A stretch of 64,000 bases of DNA from Ruegeria sp. HKCCD8929 (lineage in GTDB: Bacteria; Pseudomonadota; Alphaproteobacteria; Rhodobacterales; Rhodobacteraceae), in assembly GCF_013031405.1 (NCBI RefSeq), contig NZ_WPZY01000010.1, forward strand, positions 1 to 64,000, in the 5' to 3' direction. Positions within the stretch are counted from its first letter, which is position 1; every line of letters begins with the position of its first letter. This document shows, piece by piece, positions 33,165 to 42,346 of the stretch. Both the position numbers and the translations under genes were made by a program. Under the pieces are notes generated by a model. The model worked only from the letters and a program-made list of their open reading frames with translations, ran no database searches and was not told where the DNA came from.

Positions 33165-35297
33165 TCAGCTTGCCGCGGCGCTTGCCCGGGCTTTTTCCCT
33201 GTGCCGTTCGACGGCGGCTACGTCGCTTTCCGCCTCCAACATAAGCATGAGCGAATGCAATTGCTCGATATCGCGCAGCTCGACATTGATCAAAAGTCGG
33301 TAAAAGTCCGGTTTCCGATCCACGAATTCCAGATTCGAGATATTGGCCTTTTTCTCACCGATCAATGTGCAAATGCGCCCCAGTACGCCGGCATCGTTGC
33401 CGATGGTCATGTCCAGCGTGGCCCCGTAGACCGCAGGGTGCGTGCCCGAGTGCCAGTGCAGGTCCACCCAGCGTTCCAGCTGATCTTCGAACTCGCTCAG
33501 CCGGTCGCAGTCGATGGAATGCACCACCACGCCCTTGCCGCGATAGGTGATACCGACGATGCGTTCGCCCGGCAGCGGCTGGCAGCAGGGTGCGCGTTCG
33601 AACTTCTGCCCCGGTTCCAGGCCGATCACCGCGCGGCGCATTGGGATGGCGTCGCCCTCGTCCTTGGTCAGTTCGGGATAGACCGCCTCGACCACGTCAT
33701 GCGCGGTCAGCTCGGCGCTGCCGAGCCGGGCCAGCAACTCGTCCCGGTTCTTGAGGCGCAGGTGCTTGGCGGCGGTATCGAGCGCCTTGTCGGTGGCCTT
33801 GCGGCCGACATGTTCGAACCCGGCGCGGGCGAGTTCCTGGCCGAGTTTGATGAAGCGTTCGCGGTCCACCTCGCGCAGGGCGCGGCGGATGGCGGTGCGG
33901 GCCTTGCCGGTGACCGCGATCTCAAGCCAGGTGACCTGCGGGGTCTGGCCGTCGGCGGTGATGACATCCACCGACTGTCCGTTCTTCAGCCGGGTCCAGA
34001 GCGGCACCCGGATGCCGTCCACCTTGGCGCCCACGCAGGCATGGCCGATGCGGGTGTGGATGGCATAGGCAAAGTCGATCGGCGTCGCCCCGCGCGGCAG
34101 CTTGACCACATCGCCCTTGGGCGTGAAGCAGAACACCTGGTCCGAATACATCTCAAGCTTCACGGCCTCGAGGAAATCCTCGTGATCCTCTTCGCTGTCG
34201 AACTGTTCGGTCAGGTTGGCGATCCATTTGGCGGGGTCGACCGCAAAGGGGTTTTCCGAGCGCACGCCGTCGCGGTAGGACCAGTGCGCCGCCACGCCGG
34301 TTTCGGCCACGTCATGCATCTGGCGGGTGCGGATCTGCACCTCGACCCGTTTGCCATCGCGACCCGACACGGTGGTGTGGATCGAGCGGTAGCCGTTCGA
34401 TTTCGGCTGGCTGATATAGTCCTTGAACCGCCCGGGCACCGCGCGCCAGCGCTGGTGGATGGCGCCGAGGGTGCGGTAGCAGTCTTCCTCGGACCCGGTG
34501 ATGATGCGGAAGCCGTAGATGTCGGAGAGGCGGGAAAAGCCCTGATCCTTTTCCTGCATCTTGCGCCAGATCGAATAGGGTTTCTTGGCGCGGCCGAACA
34601 CCTCGGCGTCGATGCCCGCCTTTTCCAACTCGTGGCGCATATCGCCGGTGATGCGGTGGATCACGTCGCCGGTTTCGCGTTGCAGGGTGATGAAGCGGCG
34701 GATGATCGACTGGCGGCCTTCGGGGTTCAACACGCGGAAAGCGAGGTCTTCCAGCTCCTCGCGCATCCACTGCATCCCCATGCGGCCCGCGAGCGGCGCG
34801 TAGATATCCATCGTCTCGCGCGCCTTGACCACCTGCTTTTCCGGGCGCATCGCCTTGATCGTGCGCATGTTGTGCAGGCGGTCGGCGAGCTTGACCAGAA
34901 TCACCCGCAGGTCCTTGGACATGGCCATGAACAGCTTGCGGAAGTTCTCGGCCTGTTTGGTCTCGCGGCTGGAGAGCTGCAGGTTGGTCAGCTTGGTCAC
35001 ACCATCGACCAGCTTGGCGACCTCGTCCCCGAACAGATCGGCCACATGCCCGTATGAGGCCTTGGTGTCCTCGATGGTGTCATGCAGCAGCGCGGTGATG
35101 ATGGTGGCGTCGTCCAGCCGCTGCTCGGTCAGGATGGCGGCGACGGCGACGGGATGGGTGAAGTAGGGCTCACCGGAATGACGGAACTGCCCGTCATGCA
35201 TGCGCTCGCCGAACTCGTAGGCCCGGGAGAGGCGGTCTGTGTTGGTTTTCGGATTGTAGTTGCGGACCAGCGCAATTAGGTCTTCTGCTGAAATCAT
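33165..35297 (-). CDS. Bifunctional (p)ppGpp synthetase/hydrolase (RelA/SpoT homologue)
   Basis: A 710-residue RSH protein that makes and degrades the stringent-response alarmone. Order: hydrolase HD domain (HPVAVAAIL, HDTIEDT), synthetase domain (DIYGFRIIT, SNGYRSIHTTV), TGS domain (VFCFTPKGDVVKLPRGATPIDFAYAIHT), a zinc-finger-like part (RAPCCQPLPGERIVG) and a C-terminal ACT domain. The intact HDxxED motif argues for active hydrolase, so this is the single long bifunctional RSH expected in alphaproteobacteria. It is immediately downstream of rpoZ, like the E. coli rpoZ-spoT arrangement. Confidence 0.95.
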   Translation of the reverse strand: MISAEDLIALVRNYNPKTNTDRLSRAYEFGERMHDGQFRHSGEPYFTHPVAVAAILTEQRLDDATIITALLHDTIEDTKASYGHVADLFGDEVAKLVDGVTKLTNLQLSSRETKQAENFRKLFMAMSKDLRVILVKLADRLHNMRTIKAMRPEKQVVKARETMDIYAPLAGRMGMQWMREELEDLAFRVLNPEGRQSIIRRFITLQRETGDVIHRITGDMRHELEKAGIDAEVFGRAKKPYSIWRKMQEKDQGFSRLSDIYGFRIITGSEEDCYRTLGAIHQRWRAVPGRFKDYISQPKSNGYRSIHTTVSGRDGKRVEVQIRTRQMHDVAETGVAAHWSYRDGVRSENPFAVDPAKWIANLTEQFDSEEDHEDFLEAVKLEMYSDQVFCFTPKGDVVKLPRGATPIDFAYAIHTRIGHACVGAKVDGIRVPLWTRLKNGQSVDVITADGQTPQVTWLEIAVTGKARTAIRRALREVDRERFIKLGQELARAGFEHVGRKATDKALDTAAKHLRLKNRDELLARLGSAELTAHDVVEAVYPELTKDEGDAIPMRRAVIGLEPGQKFERAPCCQPLPGERIVGITYRGKGVVVHSIDCDRLSEFEDQLERWVDLHWHSGTHPAVYGATLDMTIGNDAGVLGRICTLIGEKKANISNLEFVDRKPDFYRLLINVELRDIEQLHSLMLMLEAESDVAAVERHREKARASAAAS

Positions 35298-35323
35298 CCG
35301 GTCCGCATCCCTATGCGCAGGGG

Positions 35324-35677
35324 TTACCCCTGACCCTGAGCCTCCATAAGCGCGCGCAGCAGCTTTTCTTCGGACATGTCGTCGTCAGCGGGCTTGTCCG
35401 TTTCAGCGCCCATCAGCAGGGCCATCTGATCCTCTTCGGGCTCATCGACCTCGATCTGGGTCTGGTTGGCCTCGATCAGACGCTCGCGCAGTTCATCGGC
35501 GCTCTGGGTTTCATCGGCGATCTCGCGCAGCGACACGACCGGGTTCTTGTCGTTGTCGCGATCCACGGTCAGTGCTCCGCCCGCCGAAATCTCGCGCGCG
35601 CGGTGTGCCGCCAGCATCACCAGCTCAAACCGGTTCGGAACCTTGTCTACGCAATCTTCTACCGTCACGCGGGCCAT
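35324..35677 (-). CDS. rpoZ: RNA polymerase omega subunit
   Basis: A 117-residue omega subunit, which helps beta' fold and assemble. [31 protein letters not shown] is the diagnostic N-terminus. The C-terminus is acidic and extended, as in alphaproteobacteria. In E. coli omega forms part of a ppGpp site, and here the gene precedes the RSH gene by 26 bases, so both ends of the stringent response are on one transcript. Confidence 0.97.
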   Translation of the reverse strand: MARVTVEDCVDKVPNRFELVMLAAHRAREISAGGALTVDRDNDKNPVVSLREIADETQSADELRERLIEANQTQIEVDEPEEDQMALLMGAETDKPADDDMSEEKLLRALMEAQGQG

Positions 35678-35770
35678 CAGGCGCTCTCCAATATGAAACC
35701 GTGTCCAGAAGGGGATTATCTAAGCGTGATTCCGCGCCTTGACAAGCGCGAAATGCCTGCACTGCAGCAT

Positions 35771-36340
35771 TCAGAGCGGTGTGACGGCGCTCACATCCTC
35801 GTCAGGCAGCGCCGCCAGCATCTCGCGTACCGTCTGGCCGAGCACCGGATGCCGCCAGTCGGGCGCGATATCCGCCAGCGGCACGAGGACGAAGGCACGG
35901 TCCTGAAGGCGCGGATGCGGCAGGATCAAGCGGTCGGGCGTGGCCTTGATCTGCCGCTCGGGCGGCAAGCTCTGCCAGCGGTCATATTCGGCCCGGTCCG
36001 GCAGCACCCGGTTTTGCCAGGCGACCACATCCAGATCCAGCGTCCGCATCCCCCAGCGCTGCGCCCGCGCGCGCCCGAACGTGTGTTCGATCTGGTGCAG
36101 CATTTGCAGGAGCGTTTCGGGATCGGCCTCGGTCTCGACCTCAAAGGCCGCGTTAACATAATCCGGCCCGGCGTCGGCAGGAAAGCAGGGCGTGGAAAAG
36201 AACCGGCTGACGGCGCGAATCACTACGTCTGCCTGTGATAGCGCAAACACAGCATGCCGTAGGGTAAGCTTTGGGCAATTTTCGCCAAAAGGCAGGTTGG
36301 CACCCGCAGCCAACAGCACTTTTGCGGGTTTTCCGGTCAT
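35771..36340 (-). CDS. folK: 2-amino-4-hydroxy-6-hydroxymethyldihydropteridine pyrophosphokinase
   Basis: A 189-residue HPPK that transfers pyrophosphate from ATP to the pterin, making the substrate of dihydropteroate synthase in folate synthesis. LLAAGANLPFG, RFFSTPCFPADAGPDYVNAAFEVET, RWGMRTLDLDVVAW and LPHPRLQDRAFVLVPLADIAP are the family motifs. The ATG at 36340 has a GTGGGA ribosome site; the reading frame extends to a TTG at 36367. It is divergent from the NYN-domain gene and stands apart from other folate genes. Confidence 0.95.
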   Translation of the reverse strand: MTGKPAKVLLAAGANLPFGENCPKLTLRHAVFALSQADVVIRAVSRFFSTPCFPADAGPDYVNAAFEVETEADPETLLQMLHQIEHTFGRARAQRWGMRTLDLDVVAWQNRVLPDRAEYDRWQSLPPERQIKATPDRLILPHPRLQDRAFVLVPLADIAPDWRHPVLGQTVREMLAALPDEDVSAVTPL

Positions 36341-36370
36341 TTTTCCCACCAAATTGTGCACAGACAATAC

Positions 36371-36398
36371 TTGCGATAGATCACAATTCTCCTAAATT
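36371..36398 (+). promoter_or_regulatory. Candidate sigma70-type promoter of the NYN gene
   Basis: TTGCGA (36371-36376) and TAAATT (36393-36398) are separated by 16 bases, about 80 bases before the ATG. This AT-rich patch stands out in a GC-rich region. Confidence 0.4.
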
Positions 36399-36477
36399 AG
36401 GTACACCGTTCCGCCCATTTTTTATCACTCACTCACGGAAGACGCGGCGGAGGGGGCATACCGGAAGGAAAAATTTT

Positions 36478-37053
36478 ATGTTTTATAAGGACGAACGGCT
36501 AGCGCTGTTCATCGATGGCTCGAATCTTTACGCCGCTGCAAAGGCTCTTGGCTTTGACATCGACTATAAGTTGTTGCGGCAGGAATTCATGCGCCGCGGA
36601 AAACTGCTTCGGGCGTTTTACTATACAGCGCTTCTTGAAAACGACGAGTATTCTCCGATCCGCCCGCTGGTGGATTGGCTGCACTACAACGGCTTCACCA
36701 TGGTGACCAAGCCCGCGAAGGAATACACCGACAGCATGGGGCGTCGGAAGGTCAAGGGCAATATGGACATCGAACTGACCGTGGACGCCATGGAGCTGGC
36801 GCCGCGTGTCGATCATATCGTCCTGTTCTCGGGCGACGGAGATTTCCGCCCGCTGGTGGCAAGCCTCCAGCGTCAGGGCGTGCGCGTGTCGGTGGTTTCG
36901 ACCATCCGCAGCCAGCCGCCGATGATTTCTGACGATCTGCGTCGTCAGGCCGACAACTTCATCGAGCTGGAAGAGCTGCGCGAAGTGATCGGGCGCCCGC
37001 CGCGCGACATCCCGGCCGAGCCCCGGAGCCTGGCCGCCGCTGGCGGAAAGTAA
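36478..37053 (+). CDS. NYN-domain (LabA/DUF88-type) putative ribonuclease
   Basis: A 191-residue protein of the NYN/PIN-like nuclease fold. Conserved acidic residues lie in LALFIDGSNLYAAAK (Asp13), VKGNMDIELTVDAME and HIVLFSGDGDFRPLV, which together form a metal site as in LabA/DUF88 proteins. Such proteins are thought to cleave RNA; cyanobacterial LabA affects circadian output. The C-terminal tail (RPPRDIPAEPRSLAAAGGK) is disordered. The ATG at 36478 is preceded by GGAAGGA; the longer open frame is not conserved. A terminator-like hairpin follows before ispH. Confidence 0.9.
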   Translation: MFYKDERLALFIDGSNLYAAAKALGFDIDYKLLRQEFMRRGKLLRAFYYTALLENDEYSPIRPLVDWLHYNGFTMVTKPAKEYTDSMGRRKVKGNMDIELTVDAMELAPRVDHIVLFSGDGDFRPLVASLQRQGVRVSVVSTIRSQPPMISDDLRRQADNFIELEELREVIGRPPRDIPAEPRSLAAAGGK

Positions 37054-37106
37054 GGGACGCCGACCGGCCCGATCGGGACCGGATTGCAGGCCGCCGAAAG
37101 GTAAGA

Positions 37107-37143
37107 CGCGGTCGGGATCAGATGATTCCGACCGCGCTTCTTT
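37107..37143 (+). terminator. Probable terminator after the NYN gene
   Basis: CGCGGTCGG/CCGACCGCG with a 12-base interval, followed by CTTCTTT. Confidence 0.65.
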
Positions 37144-37270
37144 AACTATGGGCTCGTTCTGAAATCGCCCTCCGTTTAACCGGGCTGCATGTCAGTTGCG
37201 TGACAAGGCCCGCGCTCTCTGGACCAATCGCCCCGAAAGCCTTACCTGTCCGGGGTAAGGAGATGCCGAC

Positions 37271-38221
37271 ATGACCAAGCCGCCGCTGACACTCTACCTT
37301 GCTGCCCCGCGCGGATTCTGCGCGGGCGTGGACCGGGCGATCAAGATCGTCGAGATGGCGCTCGAGAAATGGGGCGCGCCGGTCTATGTGCGTCATGAGA
37401 TCGTGCACAACAAATTCGTGGTGGACGGGCTGCGCGACAAGGGCGCGGTGTTTGTCGAAGAGCTGGAGGATTGCCCCAACGACCGACCGGTGATCTTCTC
37501 CGCCCATGGCGTGCCAAAATCCGTCCCTGCCGAGGCCGCGCGCCGCGAGATGGTGTATGTGGATGCCACCTGCCCGCTGGTATCCAAGGTCCATATCGAG
37601 GCGCAGCGCCATGCCGATGCGGGGCTGCAGATGATCATGATCGGCCACAAGGGGCATCCCGAGACCGTCGGCACCATGGGGCAGCTGCCGGATGGTGAGG
37701 TGCTGTTGGTCGAAACCGTCGCCGACGTGGCCACCGTCGAGGTGCGCGACCCCGACAAACTGGCCTTTGTCACCCAGACCACGCTGTCGGTGGATGACAC
37801 CAAGGATATCGTGGCCGCGCTGCAGGACCGGTTCCCCCGGATCGTCGGCCCGCATAAGGAAGATATCTGCTACGCCACCACCAACCGGCAGGAGGCGGTG
37901 AAGACCGTGGCGCCGAATGCCGACGCGCTGCTGGTGGTTGGGGCGCCCAACTCGTCGAATTCACGGCGTCTGGTCGAGGTCGCGTCAAAAGCCGGGTGCC
38001 AATACGCCCAGCTGGTGCAGCGGGCAGACAATATCGACTGGCGCGCGCTTGAGGGGATCGGCAGCGTTGCCATCACCGCAGGGGCCTCGGCGCCCGAGGT
38101 GCTGGTGAACGAGGTGATCGACGCCTTCCGCGAGCGGTTCGACGTCACGGTCGAGGTGGTCGAGACCGCGACCGAGAATGTGGAATTCAAGGTGCCGCGT
38201 GTGTTGCGAGAACTCGCATGA
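37271..38221 (+). CDS. ispH: 4-hydroxy-3-methylbut-2-enyl diphosphate reductase
   Basis: A 316-residue [4Fe-4S] enzyme making isopentenyl and dimethylallyl diphosphate, the last step of the MEP isoprenoid pathway. The three cluster cysteines are in [12 protein letters not shown] (Cys17), VDATCPLV and [10 protein letters not shown]; the family motif IFSAHGVP is present. Its stop overlaps the next gene's start as ATGA, beginning the ispH-methyltransferase-rnhA-TRIC chain of coupled genes. Confidence 0.97.
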   Translation: MTKPPLTLYLAAPRGFCAGVDRAIKIVEMALEKWGAPVYVRHEIVHNKFVVDGLRDKGAVFVEELEDCPNDRPVIFSAHGVPKSVPAEAARREMVYVDATCPLVSKVHIEAQRHADAGLQMIMIGHKGHPETVGTMGQLPDGEVLLVETVADVATVEVRDPDKLAFVTQTTLSVDDTKDIVAALQDRFPRIVGPHKEDICYATTNRQEAVKTVAPNADALLVVGAPNSSNSRRLVEVASKAGCQYAQLVQRADNIDWRALEGIGSVAITAGASAPEVLVNEVIDAFRERFDVTVEVVETATENVEFKVPRVLRELA

Positions 38222-38811
38222 GCGACGACGCAACGATCCGCGTCTATGACGAACGCGCGGCCGAATACGCGACCCTGACAGACGATCAGAATGCCGACGA
38301 CCCGCATCTGAGCGCCTTTCTGGCCGCCGTGCCTGCGGGCGGGCGGGTGCTGGATCTGGGCTGTGGCCCCGGCACCTCGGCGGCGGTGATGGCGCAGGCA
38401 GGGCTGGTGGTTGAGGCCACGGACGCCTCGGCCGAGATGGTGGCGCTGGCGGATCGCCACCCCGGCGTGACCGCCCGGCAGGCGGTGTTCGACGACATTG
38501 CCGGTGAGCAGATCTATGACAGCATCTGGGCCAATTTCAGCCTGCTGCATGCCCCGCGCGTCGACTTTCCCCGCCATCTGGCGGCGCTGCACAAGGCCCT
38601 GAAACCGGGTGGCGCCTTTTTCATCGGCATGAAGCTTGGCAGCGGCGAGGGCCCCGACCGGCTGGGCCGCTACTACACCTATTACAGCGAGGACGAATTG
38701 CGCACCCATCTGACCGAGGCCGGTTTCACCATCACCGGCCAGCGCCGCGGCAGAGGGCCGGGCCTTGACGGCTCCGTCTCTGACTGGATCGCGGTGGCCG
38801 CCCATGCCTGA
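38218..38811 (+). CDS. Class I SAM-dependent methyltransferase
   Basis: A 197-residue Rossmann methyltransferase: motif [16 protein letters not shown] (SAM-binding glycines), motif [12 protein letters not shown], post-motif [10 protein letters not shown] and the late motif [17 protein letters not shown]. Overall it resembles UbiE/Tam-like small-molecule methyltransferases; the substrate is unknown. ATGA overlap with ispH and an 8-base overlap with rnhA place it firmly in one transcript, a context that is conserved in Rhodobacteraceae but does not reveal its target. Confidence 0.88.
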   Translation: MSDDATIRVYDERAAEYATLTDDQNADDPHLSAFLAAVPAGGRVLDLGCGPGTSAAVMAQAGLVVEATDASAEMVALADRHPGVTARQAVFDDIAGEQIYDSIWANFSLLHAPRVDFPRHLAALHKALKPGGAFFIGMKLGSGEGPDRLGRYYTYYSEDELRTHLTEAGFTITGQRRGRGPGLDGSVSDWIAVAAHA

Positions 38812-39271
38812 GCTGTTTGCCTATACCGATGGCGCCTGTTCCGGCAATCCCGGCCCCGGCGGCTGGGGCGTGCTGCTGCGCGCGAAGGACGGTGAGACCG
38901 TGGTCAAGGAGCGTGAACTCAACGGCGGCGAGGCCGAGACCACCAACAACCGGATGGAGCTGCTGGCCGCCATCAACGCGCTGGAGACGCTGGAGCGGCC
39001 CTCCAAGATCACCGTGGTCACCGACAGCGCCTATGTAAAGAACGGCGTGACCGGGTGGATTTTTGGCTGGAAGAAGAACGGCTGGAAGACCTCGAACAAG
39101 AAGCCGGTCAAGAATGTGGAGCTGTGGCAGCGGCTGGACGAGGCCCAGCGCCGCCATGATGTGACCTGGGAATGGGTCAAGGGCCATGCGGGCCACCCCG
39201 AGAACGAGCGCGCGGATGAGCTGGCGCGGGCCGGGATGAAACCCTTCAAGCCAAAGAAGGCGCAGGCGTGA
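38804..39271 (+). CDS. rnhA: Ribonuclease HI
   Basis: A 155-residue RNase HI that removes RNA from RNA-DNA hybrids. The four-carboxylate active site is seen as Asp9 in [18 protein letters not shown], Glu in [12 protein letters not shown], Asp in [11 protein letters not shown] and a late Asp in [12 protein letters not shown]. The start at 38804 lies within the end of the methyltransferase gene and gives the standard N-terminus. Its stop overlaps the next gene's GTG. Confidence 0.97.
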   Translation: MPELFAYTDGACSGNPGPGGWGVLLRAKDGETVVKERELNGGEAETTNNRMELLAAINALETLERPSKITVVTDSAYVKNGVTGWIFGWKKNGWKTSNKKPVKNVELWQRLDEAQRRHDVTWEWVKGHAGHPENERADELARAGMKPFKPKKAQA

Positions 39272-39897
39272 GCGCACTGGCGCTGCTGGACTATGCCTCG
39301 GTTCTGGTGTTCGCGCTGACCGGGGCGCTGGTGGCGAGCCGGGCGCAGCTGGATCTGGTGGGCTTTGCCTTCATCGCCTGCCTGACGGCGGTGGGCGGCG
39401 GCACGGTGCGGGATCTGCTGCTGGACCGGCACCCGGTGTTCTGGGTCGGCCAGCCCACCTACATCCTGATCGCCGTAGCGGCGGCGGTGCTGGTGTTTTT
39501 CACCGCACATCTGGTCGAAAGCCGCTATCGCTGGCTGGTGTGGCTGGACAGTTTCGCGCTGTCGATCTCCGTCGCCGCCGGGAGCGGCGCGGCACTGGCG
39601 CTGAACCAGCCGCCAGTGGTCGTGGTGCTGATGGGCATGGCGACCGGCTGTCTGGGCGGGCTGATGCGCGATGTGGTCTGCAACGAGGTGCCGCTGGTTC
39701 TGAAACAGGGCGAGCTTTATGCCTCCTGCGCCTTTGTCGGTGCGGTTGCGGCGGTGCTGGCCTCGGGGCTGGGTCTGGCGGGGCTGCCTGCGCTGGGGAT
39801 CGGCGCGCTGGCCTGCTGGGTGCTGCGCGCGGGATCACTGCTGTTTGGCTGGCAATTGCCGGTCTACAAAAGCCGCCCGCCGCGCCACAGGCCGTAG
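39268..39897 (+). CDS. Trimeric intracellular cation channel (TRIC/UPF0126) family protein
   Basis: A 209-residue inner-membrane protein with seven hydrophobic helices in two repeats. The repeats share the glycine motif [15 protein letters not shown] ([37 protein letters not shown]) and [29 protein letters not shown], the hallmark of UPF0126/TRIC proteins. E. coli YicG of this family moves glycine. The start is a GTG overlapping the rnhA stop (GTGA). The substrate here is open: K+ channel or small amino acid. Confidence 0.88.
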   Translation: MSALALLDYASVLVFALTGALVASRAQLDLVGFAFIACLTAVGGGTVRDLLLDRHPVFWVGQPTYILIAVAAAVLVFFTAHLVESRYRWLVWLDSFALSISVAAGSGAALALNQPPVVVVLMGMATGCLGGLMRDVVCNEVPLVLKQGELYASCAFVGAVAAVLASGLGLAGLPALGIGALACWVLRAGSLLFGWQLPVYKSRPPRHRP

Positions 39898-39899
39898 GG

Positions 39900-40139
39900 C
39901 TACCGTCTGCGGATGTAGGTCTGCCACAGCCAGATCACCAGCAGCGCCCCCAGAACCGCGCCGACGAAGCCCGAAAGCGCCCCCATCACCGCCAACAGGG
40001 TCCGCAGGATCAGGCCGCCGATCAGGGCACCCACGATGCCGATCAGCATGGTGGTCGGAATGTCGGCCTCGATCCGCATCAGCCTTGTGGCCAGAAACCC
40101 GGCGGCGGCACCGATGATGATAAGGGCGACGACGGGCAT
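39900..40139 (-). CDS. GlsB/YeaQ/YmgE-type small membrane protein
   Basis: A 79-residue protein with three hydrophobic helices (about 2-18, 28-48 and 52-72) and glycine-rich turns IIIGAAAGFLATRLM and MLIGIVGALIGGLILRTLL, the transglycosylase-associated/GlsB pattern. Function unknown; relatives are induced by stress. The final YIRRR should be cytoplasmic. It follows a second small membrane-protein gene closely. Confidence 0.75.
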   Translation of the reverse strand: MPVVALIIIGAAAGFLATRLMRIEADIPTTMLIGIVGALIGGLILRTLLAVMGALSGFVGAVLGALLVIWLWQTYIRRR

Positions 40140-40140
40140 G

Positions 40141-40377
40141 TCATTTCCTCCAATGGGTCGGCACGATGATCAGCGCGCCGATGGAGGAGAGGATGGCGTT
40201 CATCCCCGGTGAGCCAAAGCCGATCCCGAACATGATCCGCGCGAAATAGAACAGGAAGGCCCCACCCACGCAGATGATGATCGACGGCAGGTATCCGTTA
40301 TGGGTGAACCCCGTTTTCTCGGAGACGTATCCGACGATCCCTGCGATCACCACCGTGCCCATCAGAACCAAGAACAT
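40141..40377 (-). CDS. Small membrane protein, transglycosylase-associated type
   Basis: A 78-residue protein with three hydrophobic segments (about 1-20, 28-45 and 55-72) and the motif VGYVSEKTGFTHNGYLPSIIICVGGAFLFYFARIMFG. The middle resembles small GlsB-like stress proteins. The ATG at 40377 has AAAGG before it; the open frame runs into fmt. One base separates it from the next small membrane gene, so the two are co-transcribed, 15 bases downstream of fmt. Confidence 0.7.
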   Translation of the reverse strand: MFLVLMGTVVIAGIVGYVSEKTGFTHNGYLPSIIICVGGAFLFYFARIMFGIGFGSPGMNAILSSIGALIIVPTHWRK

Positions 40378-40391
40378 CGAAACCTTTCCTT

Positions 40392-41300
40392 TCAGAGCCG
40401 GGTGTCCTTCGGCACGGGCCAACCGCGCAGAAACACGTCCCCATCCTGCGCGCCTTTGCCCGCCCGTTGCAAGCGGAGGAGTTCGACCGCGCCTTTGCCA
40501 CAGGCCACGGTCAGGTCGTCATCCAGCACTTGGCCCGGCGCGCCCTGCCCCTCTGCCAGCCGTGAGGCCAGCAGCTTTATCCGTTCGCCGTTGATCTCGG
40601 TCCATGCGCCGGGAAACGGGGACAGGCCCCGGATCTGCCGGTCGACCTCGACCGCCGGGCGGGTCCAGTCCACCCGCGCCTCGGCCTTGTCGATCTTGGC
40701 GGCGTAGGTGACGCCCTCCTGCGGTTGCGGGTGCGCTTCGAGCTCGGGCAGGCGGGACAGCACCTCGACAATCAATTCTGCGCCCATCTGTGACAGACGG
40801 TCATGCAGTTCCGCGGTAGTCTCTTCGGCCCGGATCGGCGTTGCCTGCCGCAGCAGAACGGGGCCGGTGTCGAGCCCCGCCTCCATTTGCATGATGCAAA
40901 CGCCGGTTTCGGCATCGCCCGCCATGATCGCGCGGTGGATCGGTGCCGCGCCGCGCCAGCGCGGCAGCAGGCTGGCGTGGATGTTGAGGCACCCCTGCGC
41001 CGGCGCGTCGAGGATGGCCTGCGGCAGGATCAGCCCATAGGCCACGACCACCGCCACGTCAGCGTTGAGTGCTGCGAAGGCCTGCTGTTCCACCTCCGAT
41101 TTCAGCGAGGCCGGGCGGCGGATCTGAAGCCCCAGCGCCTCGGCCCGCGCATGGACCGGTGTCGGGCGGTCTTTCTTGCCCCGCCCCGCCGGGCGCGGCG
41201 GCTGGCAGTAGACGGCGGCGATCTCATGCCCGGCCTCGACCAGCGCATCGAGCACCGGGACCGAGAAGTCGGGCGTTCCCATGAAGATTACGCGCATCAT
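40392..41300 (-). CDS. fmt: Methionyl-tRNA formyltransferase
   Basis: A 302-residue enzyme that formylates initiator Met-tRNA with 10-formyl-[45 protein letters not shown] (catalytic Asn/His region and SLLPRWRG loop) and [17 protein letters not shown] are family motifs; the C-terminal OB-fold tRNA-binding domain is present (about 205-300). It is downstream of three def genes, the partners that remove the formyl group. A short palindromic repeat separates it from the def set. Confidence 0.97.
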   Translation of the reverse strand: MMRVIFMGTPDFSVPVLDALVEAGHEIAAVYCQPPRPAGRGKKDRPTPVHARAEALGLQIRRPASLKSEVEQQAFAALNADVAVVVAYGLILPQAILDAPAQGCLNIHASLLPRWRGAAPIHRAIMAGDAETGVCIMQMEAGLDTGPVLLRQATPIRAEETTAELHDRLSQMGAELIVEVLSRLPELEAHPQPQEGVTYAAKIDKAEARVDWTRPAVEVDRQIRGLSPFPGAWTEINGERIKLLASRLAEGQGAPGQVLDDDLTVACGKGAVELLRLQRAGKGAQDGDVFLRGWPVPKDTRL

Positions 41301-41328
41301 CCGCTCCGTTGTTTGCCGCTCCGGGAGT

Positions 41329-41346
41329 GCCGGGCTGAAGCCCGGC
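41329..41346. repeat. Short palindromic repeat, copy 2
   Basis: GCCGGGCTGAAGCCCGGC followed by CTACGC, identical over 24 bases to 8327-8350. It lies in the 57-base gap between the third def gene and fmt, so it interrupts an otherwise tight operon without separating its strands. Confidence 0.7.
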
Positions 41347-41357
41347 CTACGCCCCGA

Positions 41358-41852
41358 TTACCCCAGTTTCTTCGCCTTGCGCAGCAACATGTCGCGCTTC
41401 ACTTTCGAGAGGTTGTCGAAATACATCCGCCCGTTCAGATGGTCGATCTGATGCTGCATGGAGGTCGCCTCGATCCCCACAAAGTCGCGCCGGTCCACCA
41501 TGCCCTGTTCGTTGACGAAGCGCACCGTCACCGCACGCGGGCGTTTGATTTTGGCCGAAACGCCGGGCAGGTTCGGGCTGGCCTCGTCATGCTCGCGCAG
41601 CTCGATCGAGCTGTGCAGGATTTCGGGGTTGGCCAGCCGCACCGCCCGGCCCCGCTCGGTCGAGCCATCCACCACCGCCAGCCGCAGCATCACGCCGATC
41701 TGCGGCGCGGCAAGGCCCACGCCCGGCATCGCCTCCATCGTGTCGATCATGTCGTCCCAGATCGCGCGGATCTCGTCGGTGATCTCGTCCACCTCTTCGG
41801 CGCGGGTTTTCAGCCGTTTGTCCGGCCAGGGCAGGCAGGGGCGCACGGTCAT
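41358..41852 (-). CDS. Peptide deformylase-like protein, predicted inactive
   Basis: A 164-residue Def paralogue. Motif 1 GVGLAAPQIG is kept, but motif 2 (normally EGCLSxP, with the metal-binding Cys) reads DEASPNLPG, so Ser92 replaces Cys. In motif 3 (normally QHExDH) the catalytic Glu is Gln135 (QHQIDH), though both His ligands remain. It is therefore unlikely to deformylate peptides and may bind nascent chains or regulate. The ATG overlaps the stop of the second def gene (ATGA). All other features of the fold are kept, which argues for selection rather than decay. Confidence 0.88.
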   Translation of the reverse strand: MTVRPCLPWPDKRLKTRAEEVDEITDEIRAIWDDMIDTMEAMPGVGLAAPQIGVMLRLAVVDGSTERGRAVRLANPEILHSSIELREHDEASPNLPGVSAKIKRPRAVTVRFVNEQGMVDRRDFVGIEATSMQHQIDHLNGRMYFDNLSKVKRDMLLRKAKKLG

Positions 41853-42346
41853 CTCTGGGTCTCCATGTACTCGGCCTCGGCGGCACGGCGGGCATCTGCG
41901 TCGAGAAGATCGAGCGTCACCACCCCGTTCAGATGATCGAATTCGTGCTGGATACAGCGCGCCTCGAACCCGTCGAAATCGGCCATGTGAATGTCGCCCT
42001 CGGGCGCGGTCCATTGCACGGTGACCGCCTTGGGGCGTTCGACCACGACCATGATGCCGGGGATCGAGAGACAGCCCTCTTCCATCACCTCCGGCACCCG
42101 TTCGGCGGCCATGATCACCGGATTAATCATGGCCATCGGCGCGGGCTCGCCCTGTTTCCAGCCGCAATCCATCACGAAGAACCGCCGCATGACACCCACC
42201 TGCGGCGCCGCGAGGCCCCTGCCCTGCGCGGCATACATGGTGTCGAACATGTCCCGGATCAGGTCCTGCGGCACCTCGCCCGCCACGGGCTCGCATTTCT
42301 GCGACAGCCGGGGGTCGGGCCATGTCAGGATCGGCAGGGCGCTCAC
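41849..42346 (-). CDS. def: Peptide deformylase
   Basis: A 165-residue metallo-enzyme that removes the formyl group from new polypeptides. All three motifs are intact: GRGLAAPQVG, EEGCLSIPG (Cys92) and QHEFDHLNG (His134, Glu135, His138). The GTG start overlaps the previous def stop as GTGA. Why two active-looking copies are kept side by side is unclear; they may differ in substrate range or metal. Confidence 0.93.
   Translation of the reverse strand: MSALPILTWPDPRLSQKCEPVAGEVPQDLIRDMFDTMYAAQGRGLAAPQVGVMRRFFVMDCGWKQGEPAPMAMINPVIMAAERVPEVMEEGCLSIPGIMVVVERPKAVTVQWTAPEGDIHMADFDGFEARCIQHEFDHLNGVVTLDLLDADARRAAEAEYMETQR

Noticed and set aside
33078..35057. 659-codon open frame antisense to the RelA/SpoT homologue
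   Set aside because: Mirror of a confidently identified gene; no domain and typical high-GC antisense composition.
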